Source: an uncultured Sphingomonadaceae bacterium
GTDB lineage: Bacteria; Pseudomonadota; Alphaproteobacteria; Sphingomonadales; Sphingomonadaceae
Reading direction: 5' to 3'
DNA: 6,575 nt
NCBI GenBank assembly: GCA_938003725.1
Contig: CALKXX010000039.1
Location: 1 to 6,575, forward strand
Shown here: positions 1-5,827 of the stretch, piece by piece
Numbering within the stretch: the first letter of the stretch is position 1
How the letters are laid out: every line of letters begins with the position of its first letter
Translations under genes and position numbers: made by a program
Notes under the pieces: model-generated
Seen by the model: the letters and a program-made list of their open reading frames with translations, nothing else
What the model was told of the DNA's origin: nothing
The model's database searches: none

Positions 1-1
1 G

Positions 2-1006
2 GTTATTACCCAACCTTTCAAAGGCTTGGCCTTGGGCGTTTTCTTGATCACTGTCGGAATGCAGATAGACCTTCGCGTCATCATGGAAAACTGGACCAGC
101 TTGATCATCGCAGTTGCTGGTGTTGTCCTCGTAAAAGCGCTCGTCACAGGGGGGCTTCTACGTTTCGCAGGAGCCCGGATCGGTACCGCTACGGAGGCCG
201 GGGTCCTAATGGCCAGCCCGTCCGAGACAACGCTGATCGTTTTAGCAGCCGCCGCACAAGCACAGCTCATACAGGCTCAAACGGCTGCATTTTGGCAAAT
301 CGTAACAGCAATCGGCTTAACCATCACGCCGCTTTTGGCGAGGTTCGGTCACGACATGGCCCGGCGCATCGAACTGCGTGGTGAAAATATAGCGGCCAGT
401 GACGATATTCCCGTCGAGGCCGAACAGACTATCATAATCGGCTTTGGTAGGGTTGGCCGTCTCGTAGCTGATATGATGAAAACTCATGATCAAAGCTATC
501 TTGCAGTCGAATCAAACATTGATGTCGTGGCGCTCGCAAAACGAGAGGGATATAACATCGTTTTCGGAAATGTCTCGCGGACAGAAATGCTGGATCGATT
601 GCGATTGGGTCATGCGAAAGGATTGGTTCTAACAATGGATGAACCGGTATTGTCCGTTCAACTGGTCAAGAAAGTTCGCGCTTGGGTTCCTGACTTGCCA
701 ATCATCGCTAGGGCCAGAGATATAGAACATGCAGCTGAACTTTATCAGGCCGGTGCCACCAACGCCGTCCCGGAAGCGCTCGAGGGTTCGTTGCAGTTAT
801 CCGAAGCGATTCTTGTCGAAAACGGCGTTGCCATGGGTCCAGTGATCGCTTCCATCCACGAAAAACGAGATCAACTGCGGCAACGCATTTTGGAAGATGG
901 CGATCTGGAGGAAGAGCCAGTGCTGAAATCTCTTTCCACGGAAAAGAACGAAGCAACAGCCGACGATCTTTTGCCGGAGAAACTTAACCCTCAAGCGCAG
1001 ACCTGA
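2..1006 (+). CDS. Kef-type (CPA2) monovalent cation:proton antiporter with RCK domain, 5'-truncated by window edge
   Basis: Inner-membrane potassium/proton antiporter of the KefB/KefC (CPA2) family, C-terminal 334 residues only. The frame is open from base 2, giving VITQPFKG before the first possible internal start, and PFKG followed by a glycine-rich helix ending in VGM is typical of Kef transporters. So the gene begins upstream and the TTG at 26 is not its start. About four hydrophobic segments fill visible residues 8-117. After a short linker a Rossmann-type RCK/TrkA-N domain starts at about residue 143, with the nucleotide-binding GFGRVG at 147-152 and a later IIARARD segment like the Kef domain. 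No TrkA-C domain follows, only a charged tail. Oddity: where Kef proteins usually have a GGEF-like motif in a late helix, this one reads SPSETTLIVL. KefB versus KefC, the transported ion and any glutathione gating cannot be decided from this part. The family call is firm. Confidence 0.9.
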   Translation, partial: VITQPFKGLALGVFLITVGMQIDLRVIMENWTSLIIAVAGVVLVKALVTGGLLRFAGARIGTATEAGVLMASPSETTLIVLAAAAQAQLIQAQTAAFWQIVTAIGLTITPLLARFGHDMARRIELRGENIAASDDIPVEAEQTIIIGFGRVGRLVADMMKTHDQSYLAVESNIDVVALAKREGYNIVFGNVSRTEMLDRLRLGHAKGLVLTMDEPVLSVQLVKKVRAWVPDLPIIARARDIEHAAELYQAGATNAVPEALEGSLQLSEAILVENGVAMGPVIASIHEKRDQLRQRILEDGDLEEEPVLKSLSTEKNEATADDLLPEKLNPQAQT

Positions 1007-3632
1007 TCGCCGCGATCGCCGCATCGGCGTTCTTACCGTCCGGTCCGCCGCCTTGCGCCATATCTGGACGACCGCCTCCACCTTTGCCTCCGACAGCCAT
1101 GACTCCGGTCTGGACAAGATCAATTGCACTCAACCTATCCGTCATGTCGTCCGTAACGCCCACCGCGACGGTCGCACGGCCATCATTTACGGCGATCAGC
1201 GCTGCCACACCGCTGCCAATCTTTTTCTTTGATTCATCGATCAATCCGCGCAGTTCTTTTGGGTTCAAACCATTGATGACTTGGGCAGACAGGGAAATGT
1301 CACCAATTGTTTCGACCTCCGTTTCAGCAACCCCGGCACCTTCGCCGGCAAGCGCCAAAGCCTTCTTAGCCTCAGTAAGTTCGCGCTCCAGTTTTTTGCG
1401 TTCTTCAACCAAAGCAGTCACACGTTCTGCGACTTCTTCTGGTGAGGTTTTTAACGATCCAGCAATAGATTTCAGTTTTTGATCGCGGCCGGCAAGCCAC
1501 AGGCGAGCAGCCTCCCCTGTGAGCGCTTCTATTCTTCGCACACCGCTCGATACCGCGGATTCTGAGATTATCACCATTAGGCCGATATCGCCCAGCGCGT
1601 TCACATGGGTACCGCCACATAATTCCACGGAATAGTCTGCATCATCTTTGCTGCCCATCGACAAAACGCGCACTTCATCGCCGTATTTTTCTCCAAATAG
1701 CGCCAAAGCCCCCGCTTCGACGGCATCGTCAGGACTCATCAGTCGCGTCGTGACCGCGCGATTGCCGCGTATCTGCGCATTGACGTCAGCTTCCACAGAT
1801 TTTGTTTCAGCATCCGAAAGTGCACTGGGATGGGAAAAATCAAAGCGTAGCCGATCAGGCGCAACAAGACTGCCCTTTTGCGTCACATGGTCCCCCAGAT
1901 GATCCCTTAACGCTTTGTGTAACAGATGCGTGGCACTGTGATTGCCGCGCAATTGCGTTCGGCGTTCTGCATTCACAGTCAAATGTACGGTGTCGCCAAC
2001 CTGTATTGTTCCTGCCTTCACCTTCATATGGTGCGCATGGAGCCGGCCCAATGGCTTGCTCGTATCCGTTATCTCTGCTGCGAACCCATCAACGGTGGAT
2101 ATTTCTCCACTATCCCCCATCTGACCACCACTTTCGCCGTAAAATGGTGTTTGATTGGTCAGCAGGGTTAGATCATCACCGGCCTTCGCTGACTCGATTT
2201 CCGCGCCATCTTTGATCAACGCCACAACCACGCCTTCGCCTGATTCCGCGGTATATCCTGTAAACTCGGTACCGCCCTCGCGCTCCGCAATGTCAAACCA
2301 AACGGTTTCCGCTGCCTGCTCTCCAGAACCTTTCCACGCGGCGCGCGCGGCGGCTTTTTGCGCGGCCATCGCTGCGTCAAAACCGGCACGATCAACTCTT
2401 AAGGATTTTGCACGTAGCGCATCTTCGGTAAGATCATAGGGAAAACCAAAAGTGTCATAGAGTTTAAAAGCGGTCTCCCCGGAAAGGGTATCGGCATCGC
2501 CCATATCCGCTATTTCTGAGTCAAGCAGTTTGAGGCCTTTTTCCAAAGTACGGCGAAAATTCGTTTCTTCCCGCAATAACGTTTCTTCGATCAGAGGTTT
2601 CGCGCGGATCAGTTCAGGGAAGGCGTTCCCCATTTCTCCTGTGAGTGCGCCAACCATACGATGCATCAACGGGTTTTTCGCGCCCAGTAAATGAGCATGC
2701 CGCATGGCCCGGCGCATGATACGGCGTAAAACATATCCGCGGCCTTCGTTTGCTGGCAACACGCCATCCGCAACCAGGAAGGAGGAGGCTCTCAAATGAT
2801 CCGCAATCACGCGGTGGCTGGCCTGATTATCGCCTGTCGTAGCGGTTTCGGTGATTGAACCTGACTCCGCGATCAGAGCTTTGAACAGGTCGGTTTCATA
2901 ATTGTCATGGGTACCTTGCATGACGGCGGCAACACGTTCCAATCCCATGCCTGTATCTATTGACGGTTTCGGCAAGTCCAATCGCTCACCCCCGGCTTGC
3001 TGTTCATATTGCATGAACACCAAATTCCATATCTCGACGAAGCGATCACCGTCCTCATCCGGACTACCCGGAGGACCGCCCGGAATATGATCGCCGTGAT
3101 CATAGAAAATCTCGCTACATGGACCGCATGGACCGGTATCGCCCATCGACCAAAAATTATCATTGGTGGCGATGCGGATAATCCGCTCTTCCGGCAGACC
3201 AGATATTTTACGCCACAGGTCAAACGCTTCGTCATCAGTGTGATAAACCGTCACGGTCAACCGATCGGCAGAAATGCCCCAAATGTTAGTTATCAAGTTC
3301 CAGGCATTGTAGATTGCTTGTTCCTTAAAATAATCGCCGAAAGAGAAATTTCCTAGCATCTCAAAAAAGGTATGGTGCCGCGCGGTATAACCCACATTAT
3401 CAAGATCATTATGTTTGCCGCCGGCGCGAACACATTTCTGGCTAGACGTCGCGGTCGGAAAATTACTTTTCTCTGCACCGGTGAAGATGTTCTTGAACGG
3501 AACCATGCCGGCGTTCACGAACATCAAGGTCGGATCGTTGTGCGGAACCAACGGCGAAGAAGGGACAATCTCATGCCCCTGCTCTCCAAAAAATTCCAGA
3601 AAAGAGCGTCTTATGTCATTGGTCGTTTGCAT
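984..3632 (-). CDS. alaS: Alanyl-tRNA synthetase AlaS, complete (882 aa)
   Basis: Cytoplasmic class II aminoacyl-tRNA synthetase that charges tRNA-Ala with alanine and hydrolyses mischarged Ser/Gly-tRNA-Ala. The length is normal for bacteria. The N terminus (IRRSFLEFF, then HNDPTLMFVNAGM at 31-43) is the catalytic domain, with motif 2 at 85-103 (RHHTFFEMLGNFSFGDYFK) and motif 3 at 226-237 (DTGMGLERVAAV). The editing domain has all four zinc ligands: H565 and H569 in HSATH, C672 and H676 in CGGTH. A charged coiled-coil-like segment (about 732-760) leads to the C-Ala domain with the glycine-rich GGKGGGGRPDMAQGG near 848-862. The start is secure: an in-frame TAA lies only three codons upstream and residues 2-15 match the usual AlaS opening. 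There is no clear Shine-Dalgarno sequence. The 3' end overlaps the convergent antiporter gene by 23 bp. All key residues are present, so it should be functional. Confidence 0.98.
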   Translation of the reverse strand: MQTTNDIRRSFLEFFGEQGHEIVPSSPLVPHNDPTLMFVNAGMVPFKNIFTGAEKSNFPTATSSQKCVRAGGKHNDLDNVGYTARHHTFFEMLGNFSFGDYFKEQAIYNAWNLITNIWGISADRLTVTVYHTDDEAFDLWRKISGLPEERIIRIATNDNFWSMGDTGPCGPCSEIFYDHGDHIPGGPPGSPDEDGDRFVEIWNLVFMQYEQQAGGERLDLPKPSIDTGMGLERVAAVMQGTHDNYETDLFKALIAESGSITETATTGDNQASHRVIADHLRASSFLVADGVLPANEGRGYVLRRIMRRAMRHAHLLGAKNPLMHRMVGALTGEMGNAFPELIRAKPLIEETLLREETNFRRTLEKGLKLLDSEIADMGDADTLSGETAFKLYDTFGFPYDLTEDALRAKSLRVDRAGFDAAMAAQKAAARAAWKGSGEQAAETVWFDIAEREGGTEFTGYTAESGEGVVVALIKDGAEIESAKAGDDLTLLTNQTPFYGESGGQMGDSGEISTVDGFAAEITDTSKPLGRLHAHHMKVKAGTIQVGDTVHLTVNAERRTQLRGNHSATHLLHKALRDHLGDHVTQKGSLVAPDRLRFDFSHPSALSDAETKSVEADVNAQIRGNRAVTTRLMSPDDAVEAGALALFGEKYGDEVRVLSMGSKDDADYSVELCGGTHVNALGDIGLMVIISESAVSSGVRRIEALTGEAARLWLAGRDQKLKSIAGSLKTSPEEVAERVTALVEERKKLERELTEAKKALALAGEGAGVAETEVETIGDISLSAQVINGLNPKELRGLIDESKKKIGSGVAALIAVNDGRATVAVGVTDDMTDRLSAIDLVQTGVMAVGGKGGGGRPDMAQGGGPDGKNADAAIAAIRSALEG

Positions 3633-3704
3633 GATTTTGATTTAGGCGAGCGCTTCGCCGTTTACAATCCCGTGACTGCATATGCATCATATATCATGGC
3701 TTGA
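3633..3704 (-). promoter_or_regulatory. gst-alaS intergenic region with palindrome, small hairpin and possible -10
   Basis: This 72-bp gap is the only untranslated sequence in front of alaS. It contains a perfect 10-bp palindrome TGCATATGCA (3677-3686). Overlapping its edge, on the minus strand, is TATGAT (3686-3691), a five-of-six match to a -10 hexamer, but with no good -35 at proper spacing. A short hairpin (GGCGA, five-base loop, TCGCC; 3645-3659) sits 12 bases before the alaS ATG. There is no U-tract, so it is not a clear gst terminator. Either alaS is co-transcribed with gst or it has its own weak promoter here. The elements are seen directly; their function is a guess. Confidence 0.3.
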
Positions 3705-4328
3705 TTACGCAAAGGCATAAGGGCCGCCCTTTTCTAGCGCTGTTTTATATTCAGGTCGTGCATGAATGCGCTTCAAATAATCCTTGAGGTTCGGGAATTC
3801 GTTCAGACCCAAGCGCGTATTTGCCGCCTCCAGAGGAAAACTCATCATTATATCCGCAGCAGTTAGCTCATCTCCAGCAAAGTAGGCGCGGTTCGTAAGT
3901 TCGGTTTCCAACCATTTCAGAGGTTCTTTCACCATATTTTTAACGGCACCGCGTGCTGGCAATCCTAGCAACCCCAATCGGCCAACGACGAGCAGTCCAT
4001 ATAATGGCGGCATCATCGAGGCTTCGGCAAAATGCAAATATTGTGTGTAAAGCCGGGCTCCGGTTTTATCTTTAGGGCTACCGAGTTTGCCACCAGCCTT
4101 GTCGACCAGATATTCAACGATGACGGCTGTCTCAATCACGACATCACCATCATCCTCAATCATCGGAGATTTCCCCAAAGGGTGAACAGCCTTCAGGCTA
4201 TCAGGTGCTTTGCTGGTTTTGGGATCTCGTTCGTAACGCTTAATCTCATATGGTAGGTCCAATTCTTCCAACAGCCAGATTATGCGCTGTGATCTGCTAT
4301 TTTCGAGATGGTGGACGATGATTGTCAT
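3705..4328 (-). CDS. Glutathione S-transferase, GTT1-like (207 aa)
   Basis: Soluble glutathione transferase that should conjugate or otherwise use glutathione on electrophilic substrates; the actual substrate is unknown. Residues 1-75 form the thioredoxin-like domain. HHLENSRSQRIIWLLEEL (6-23) carries S11 as the likely active-site residue, GKSP (52-55) has the cis-proline, and E66-T67 corresponds to the motif binding the glutamyl part of glutathione. The C-terminal helical domain has the N-capping box T156-x-x-D159 in LTAADIMMSFPLEA, closely resembling yeast Gtt1 from memory. The start is set at 4328 because AGAGAAG lies five bases upstream and the protein then opens directly with the first beta strand. 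A further ATG at 4385 would add 19 residues (MNIVLCKACQDHRSEREVT) that do not look like part of the fold. The gene follows the recA terminator and precedes alaS by 72 bp. Family assignment is firm; the biological role is open. Confidence 0.92.
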   Translation of the reverse strand: MTIIVHHLENSRSQRIIWLLEELDLPYEIKRYERDPKTSKAPDSLKAVHPLGKSPMIEDDGDVVIETAVIVEYLVDKAGGKLGSPKDKTGARLYTQYLHFAEASMMPPLYGLLVVGRLGLLGLPARGAVKNMVKEPLKWLETELTNRAYFAGDELTAADIMMSFPLEAANTRLGLNEFPNLKDYLKRIHARPEYKTALEKGGPYAFA

Positions 4329-4333
4329 AGTTA

Positions 4334-4340
4334 CTTCTCT
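4334..4340 (-). promoter_or_regulatory. Ribosome binding site of the glutathione S-transferase
   Basis: The minus strand reads AGAGAAG, then TAACT, then ATG. This purine-rich run with five-base spacing decides the start at 4328 over the upstream in-frame ATG at 4385. Confidence 0.6.
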
Positions 4341-4426
4341 TTCTGAACGATGATCCTGACAGGCTTTACACAAGACAATGTTCATCGCCTCTAGAAAATA
4401 ATCCGACAGCGCAACTCTTTCGTTTC

Positions 4427-4470
4427 AAAAAATGGGCCGTCCTCAATGTCGGGGGACAGAAGGACGACCC
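4427..4470 (-). terminator. Rho-independent terminator downstream of recA
   Basis: On the minus strand GGGTCGTCCT (4461-4470) pairs with AGGACGGCCC (4434-4443): ten pairs including one U-G wobble. The 17-base loop contains a nested stem TGTC-CCCC-GACA (4447-4458). The right arm is followed by ATTTTTTG (T-run 4427-4432), the U-tract expected of an intrinsic terminator. It lies 112 bases after the recA stop and 99 bases before the gst start, so it should end the recA transcript and insulate gst from SOS-induced recA transcription. Confidence 0.8.
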
Positions 4471-4542
4471 GGATGCCAAGGATCGCCTCCACTTGGAAGC
4501 AGAGGACCGTGATCCGGCAAAACCATAAATTTTGGATTGAGC

Positions 4543-4572
4543 GGAAGCGAAGCGGTTTGCCTCTTCGCTTCC
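4543..4572 (-). repeat. Perfect 10-bp inverted repeat just after the recA stop
   Basis: GGAAGCGAAG (4543-4552) and CTTCGCTTCC (4563-4572) are exact reverse complements around a 10-base loop, beginning 9 bases past the recA stop codon. As RNA this is a strong stem. It has no U-run on the minus side (GCTCAATCC follows), so it is not a good intrinsic terminator by itself. It may protect the recA mRNA 3' end or add to the terminator at 4427-4470. Confidence 0.7.
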
Positions 4573-4581
4573 CAATATTAT

Positions 4582-5676
4582 CTACTCAGCATCTTCATCT
4601 GCGTCTGCGTCCGCTTTGCCGATCGGGCCGGTCATCATTTCTTCGGCTATCTCTTCCTGTTCGCCGCGAATCTGTTTTTCCAATTTGGCCATGATTTCTG
4701 GGTTTTCAAGCAGATAGCGCTTCGAATTCTCTCGCCCTTGCCCGATGCGAATCGAATCGTAGGAGAACCAGGAGCCCGATTTTTCAACCACTCCAGCCTT
4801 CACCCCAAGGTCGATAATCTCGCCCACCTTGGAAATCCCAAGCCCGTACATAATATCAAATTCAACCTGTTTGAACGGCGGTGCTACTTTGTTCTTTACC
4901 ACTTTGACGCGGGTCGAATTACCGACAATATCATCCCGTTCCTTAATCTGACCGGTCCGGCGAATGTCGAGACGGACAGAAGCATAGAATTTCAGTGCAT
5001 TGCCGCCAGAGGTTGTTTCGGGACTGCCGTACATTACGCCAATTTTCATCCGAATCTGGTTGATGAAGATCACCATACATTTGGAACGGCTGATCGAACC
5101 AGTTAGTTTGCGTAGTGCCTGGCTCATCAAACGCGCTTGCAAGCCAACATGAGTGTCACCCATTTCGCCTTCAATCTCTGCGCGCGGCACCAATGCCGCA
5201 ACCGAATCGACGACCAATATGTCGATCGCGTTAGACCGAACCAATGTATCGGTAATCTCCAGCGCCTGTTCACCCGTATCCGGCTGCGAGATAATCAGCT
5301 CGTCCGTATTCACACCCAGCGCCTTTGCATAAACGGGGTCAAGCGCATGCTCAGCATCCACAAAAGCGGCCGTACCGCCAGCCTTTTGTGCTTCTGCAAT
5401 GACATGCAAAGCCAAGGTTGTCTTACCTGAACTTTCAGGGCCATATACTTCAATCACGCGGCCTTTTGGTAGCCCGCCTATACCAAGCGCAATATCCAGG
5501 CCCAGCGAACCGGTGGAAATCGCTTCAATCTCCAGCGCCTCTCTAGAACCCAACTTCATTGCTGAGCCTTTGCCAAATGCGCGATCAATTTGCGCCAATG
5601 CGGCGTCGAGCGCCTTTTGTCTATCTGATGATTTCAACTGATTATCCGATTCTACAACTTTTAAATTGGTAGCCAT
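4582..5676 (-). CDS. recA: Recombinase RecA, complete (364 aa)
   Basis: Cytoplasmic ATP-dependent recombinase that forms filaments on single-stranded DNA, carries out strand exchange and triggers LexA self-cleavage in the SOS response. Walker A is GPESSGKT (79-86), the catalytic glutamate is E109 in DAEHALD, and Walker B is ILVVDS (153-158). Loop L1 lies around EGEMGDTHVG (169-178) and loop L2 around 207-222 in the INQIRMKIG/GSPETTSGG region. The tail is acidic (ADADADEDAE), as usual. The start at 5676 is chosen because AAAGGGG sits eight bases upstream and MATNLKVVES fits family openings; an upstream ATG at 5718 would add 14 atypical residues. The usual YGEG near residue 279 reads YGLG here, a small departure. 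It should be under LexA control through the box at 5752-5766. It follows cckA in the same direction. Confidence 0.98.
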   Translation of the reverse strand: MATNLKVVESDNQLKSSDRQKALDAALAQIDRAFGKGSAMKLGSREALEIEAISTGSLGLDIALGIGGLPKGRVIEVYGPESSGKTTLALHVIAEAQKAGGTAAFVDAEHALDPVYAKALGVNTDELIISQPDTGEQALEITDTLVRSNAIDILVVDSVAALVPRAEIEGEMGDTHVGLQARLMSQALRKLTGSISRSKCMVIFINQIRMKIGVMYGSPETTSGGNALKFYASVRLDIRRTGQIKERDDIVGNSTRVKVVKNKVAPPFKQVEFDIMYGLGISKVGEIIDLGVKAGVVEKSGSWFSYDSIRIGQGRENSKRYLLENPEIMAKLEKQIRGEQEEIAEEMMTGPIGKADADADEDAE

Positions 5677-5684
5677 TTGCCTGT

Positions 5685-5691
5685 CCCCTTT
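5685..5691 (-). promoter_or_regulatory. Ribosome binding site of recA
   Basis: The minus strand reads AAAGGGG followed by eight bases and ATG at 5676. It is the strongest Shine-Dalgarno candidate near recA and decides the start against the upstream in-frame ATG codons at 5718, 5709 and 5706, which lack one. Confidence 0.75.
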
Positions 5692-5703
5692 GCTAAATGT
5701 TTG

Positions 5704-5732
5704 CATCATATCAATCAATGATGGATATGATG
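5704..5732. repeat. 9-bp perfect inverted repeat in the recA leader
   Basis: CATCATATC (5704-5712) and GATATGATG (5724-5732) are exact reverse complements around 11 bases. The pairing resumes at 5702/5734 after one mismatch at 5703/5733. The repeat overlaps the proposed recA -10 hexamer and start region, so it is more likely a DNA operator or a chance palindrome than a full RNA hairpin, unless transcription starts further upstream. Function unknown. Confidence 0.6.
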
Positions 5733-5757
5733 TACCTTATTTGTTCTACTAGAACAA
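5729..5757 (-). promoter_or_regulatory. Candidate recA promoter
   Basis: On the minus strand TTGTTC (5752-5757) can serve as a -35, followed by a 17-base spacer and TACATC (5729-5734) as a -10. Both hexamers are imperfect. The -35 shares its GTTC with one half of the LexA box, so bound LexA would block RNA polymerase, consistent with SOS control. The position is inferred, not demonstrated. Confidence 0.4.
5741..5757. repeat. 17-bp palindrome overlapping the LexA box
   Basis: TTGTTCTACTAGAACAA is a perfect inverted repeat (eight-base arms around one central C). Its right arm contains the promoter-proximal half-site of the LexA box, and its left arm adds a third GTTC/GAAC element in the opposite orientation (GTTC-N5-GAAC). 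It may be part of a compound operator or bind another dimeric regulator. Confidence 0.6.
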
Positions 5758-5766
5758 GAGGGGAAC
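5752..5766 (-). promoter_or_regulatory. LexA (SOS) box of recA, GTTC-N7-GTTC
   Basis: The minus strand contains GTTCCCCTCTTGTTC, an exact GTTC-N7-GTTC direct repeat, the operator recognised by alphaproteobacterial LexA. It lies 76 bases upstream of the recA ATG and overlaps the candidate -35. The match to the known consensus and its place before recA make this a well-supported SOS operator, though binding is not shown by sequence alone. Confidence 0.9.
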
Positions 5767-5827
5767 AATATTTTTCGGTGATATGATTAAGTAACTGATT
5801 AAATTGGAGGAATAGTCTTTTGATACG

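Larger units (their letters stand above)
4427..4581 (-). other. Structured recA 3' UTR (possible 3'UTR-derived small RNA)
   Basis: The 155 bases from the recA stop to the terminator T-run contain three potential stem-loops in a row. These are a perfect 10-bp stem (4543-4572), a weaker stem with GGATC/GATCC outer arms (4480-4484 with 4511-4515) and inner CCTC/GAGG (4486-4489 with 4502-4505), and the terminator hairpin. A 27-codon ATG-to-TGA frame (4443-4526) lies between the first stem and the terminator but has no Shine-Dalgarno sequence. The layout resembles small RNAs made from mRNA 3' ends, but no promoter or processing site can be shown. The stems are visible; the RNA role is inference. 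Confidence 0.25.

Noticed and set aside
1005..1036. Short inverted repeats (GATCG/CGATC and CGCCG/CGGCG) just after the antiporter stop as its terminator
   Set aside because: Stems are only 5 bp, no proper T-run follows (TTCTTACC), and the bases encode the repetitive AlaS C terminus (AAIAAIR), which explains them.
1648..2439. Several plus-strand open frames of 60-137 codons opposite alaS
   Set aside because: All are shadows of the alaS coding strand, with no start signals and low-complexity or implausible translations.
5677..5718. Longer RecA starting at the ATG at 5718
   Set aside because: The extra 14 residues are not RecA-like and have no ribosome binding site, and the codons lie in the inverted repeat at the probable transcription start. 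The ATG at 5676 has AAAGGGG at good spacing.
5784..5802. Possible CtrA site (TTAA-Nx-TTAA) between cckA and recA, within a TGATTAA direct repeat
   Set aside because: The spacing between the TTAA elements is 8, not the 7 of the CtrA consensus, and the region is A/T-rich so such matches are cheap. The cckA neighbour makes it tempting but is not evidence.
5767..5827. Terminator for cckA
   Set aside because: No stem-loop with a U-run is visible after the cckA stop. Read-through into recA or Rho-dependent termination is possible, so none was annotated.
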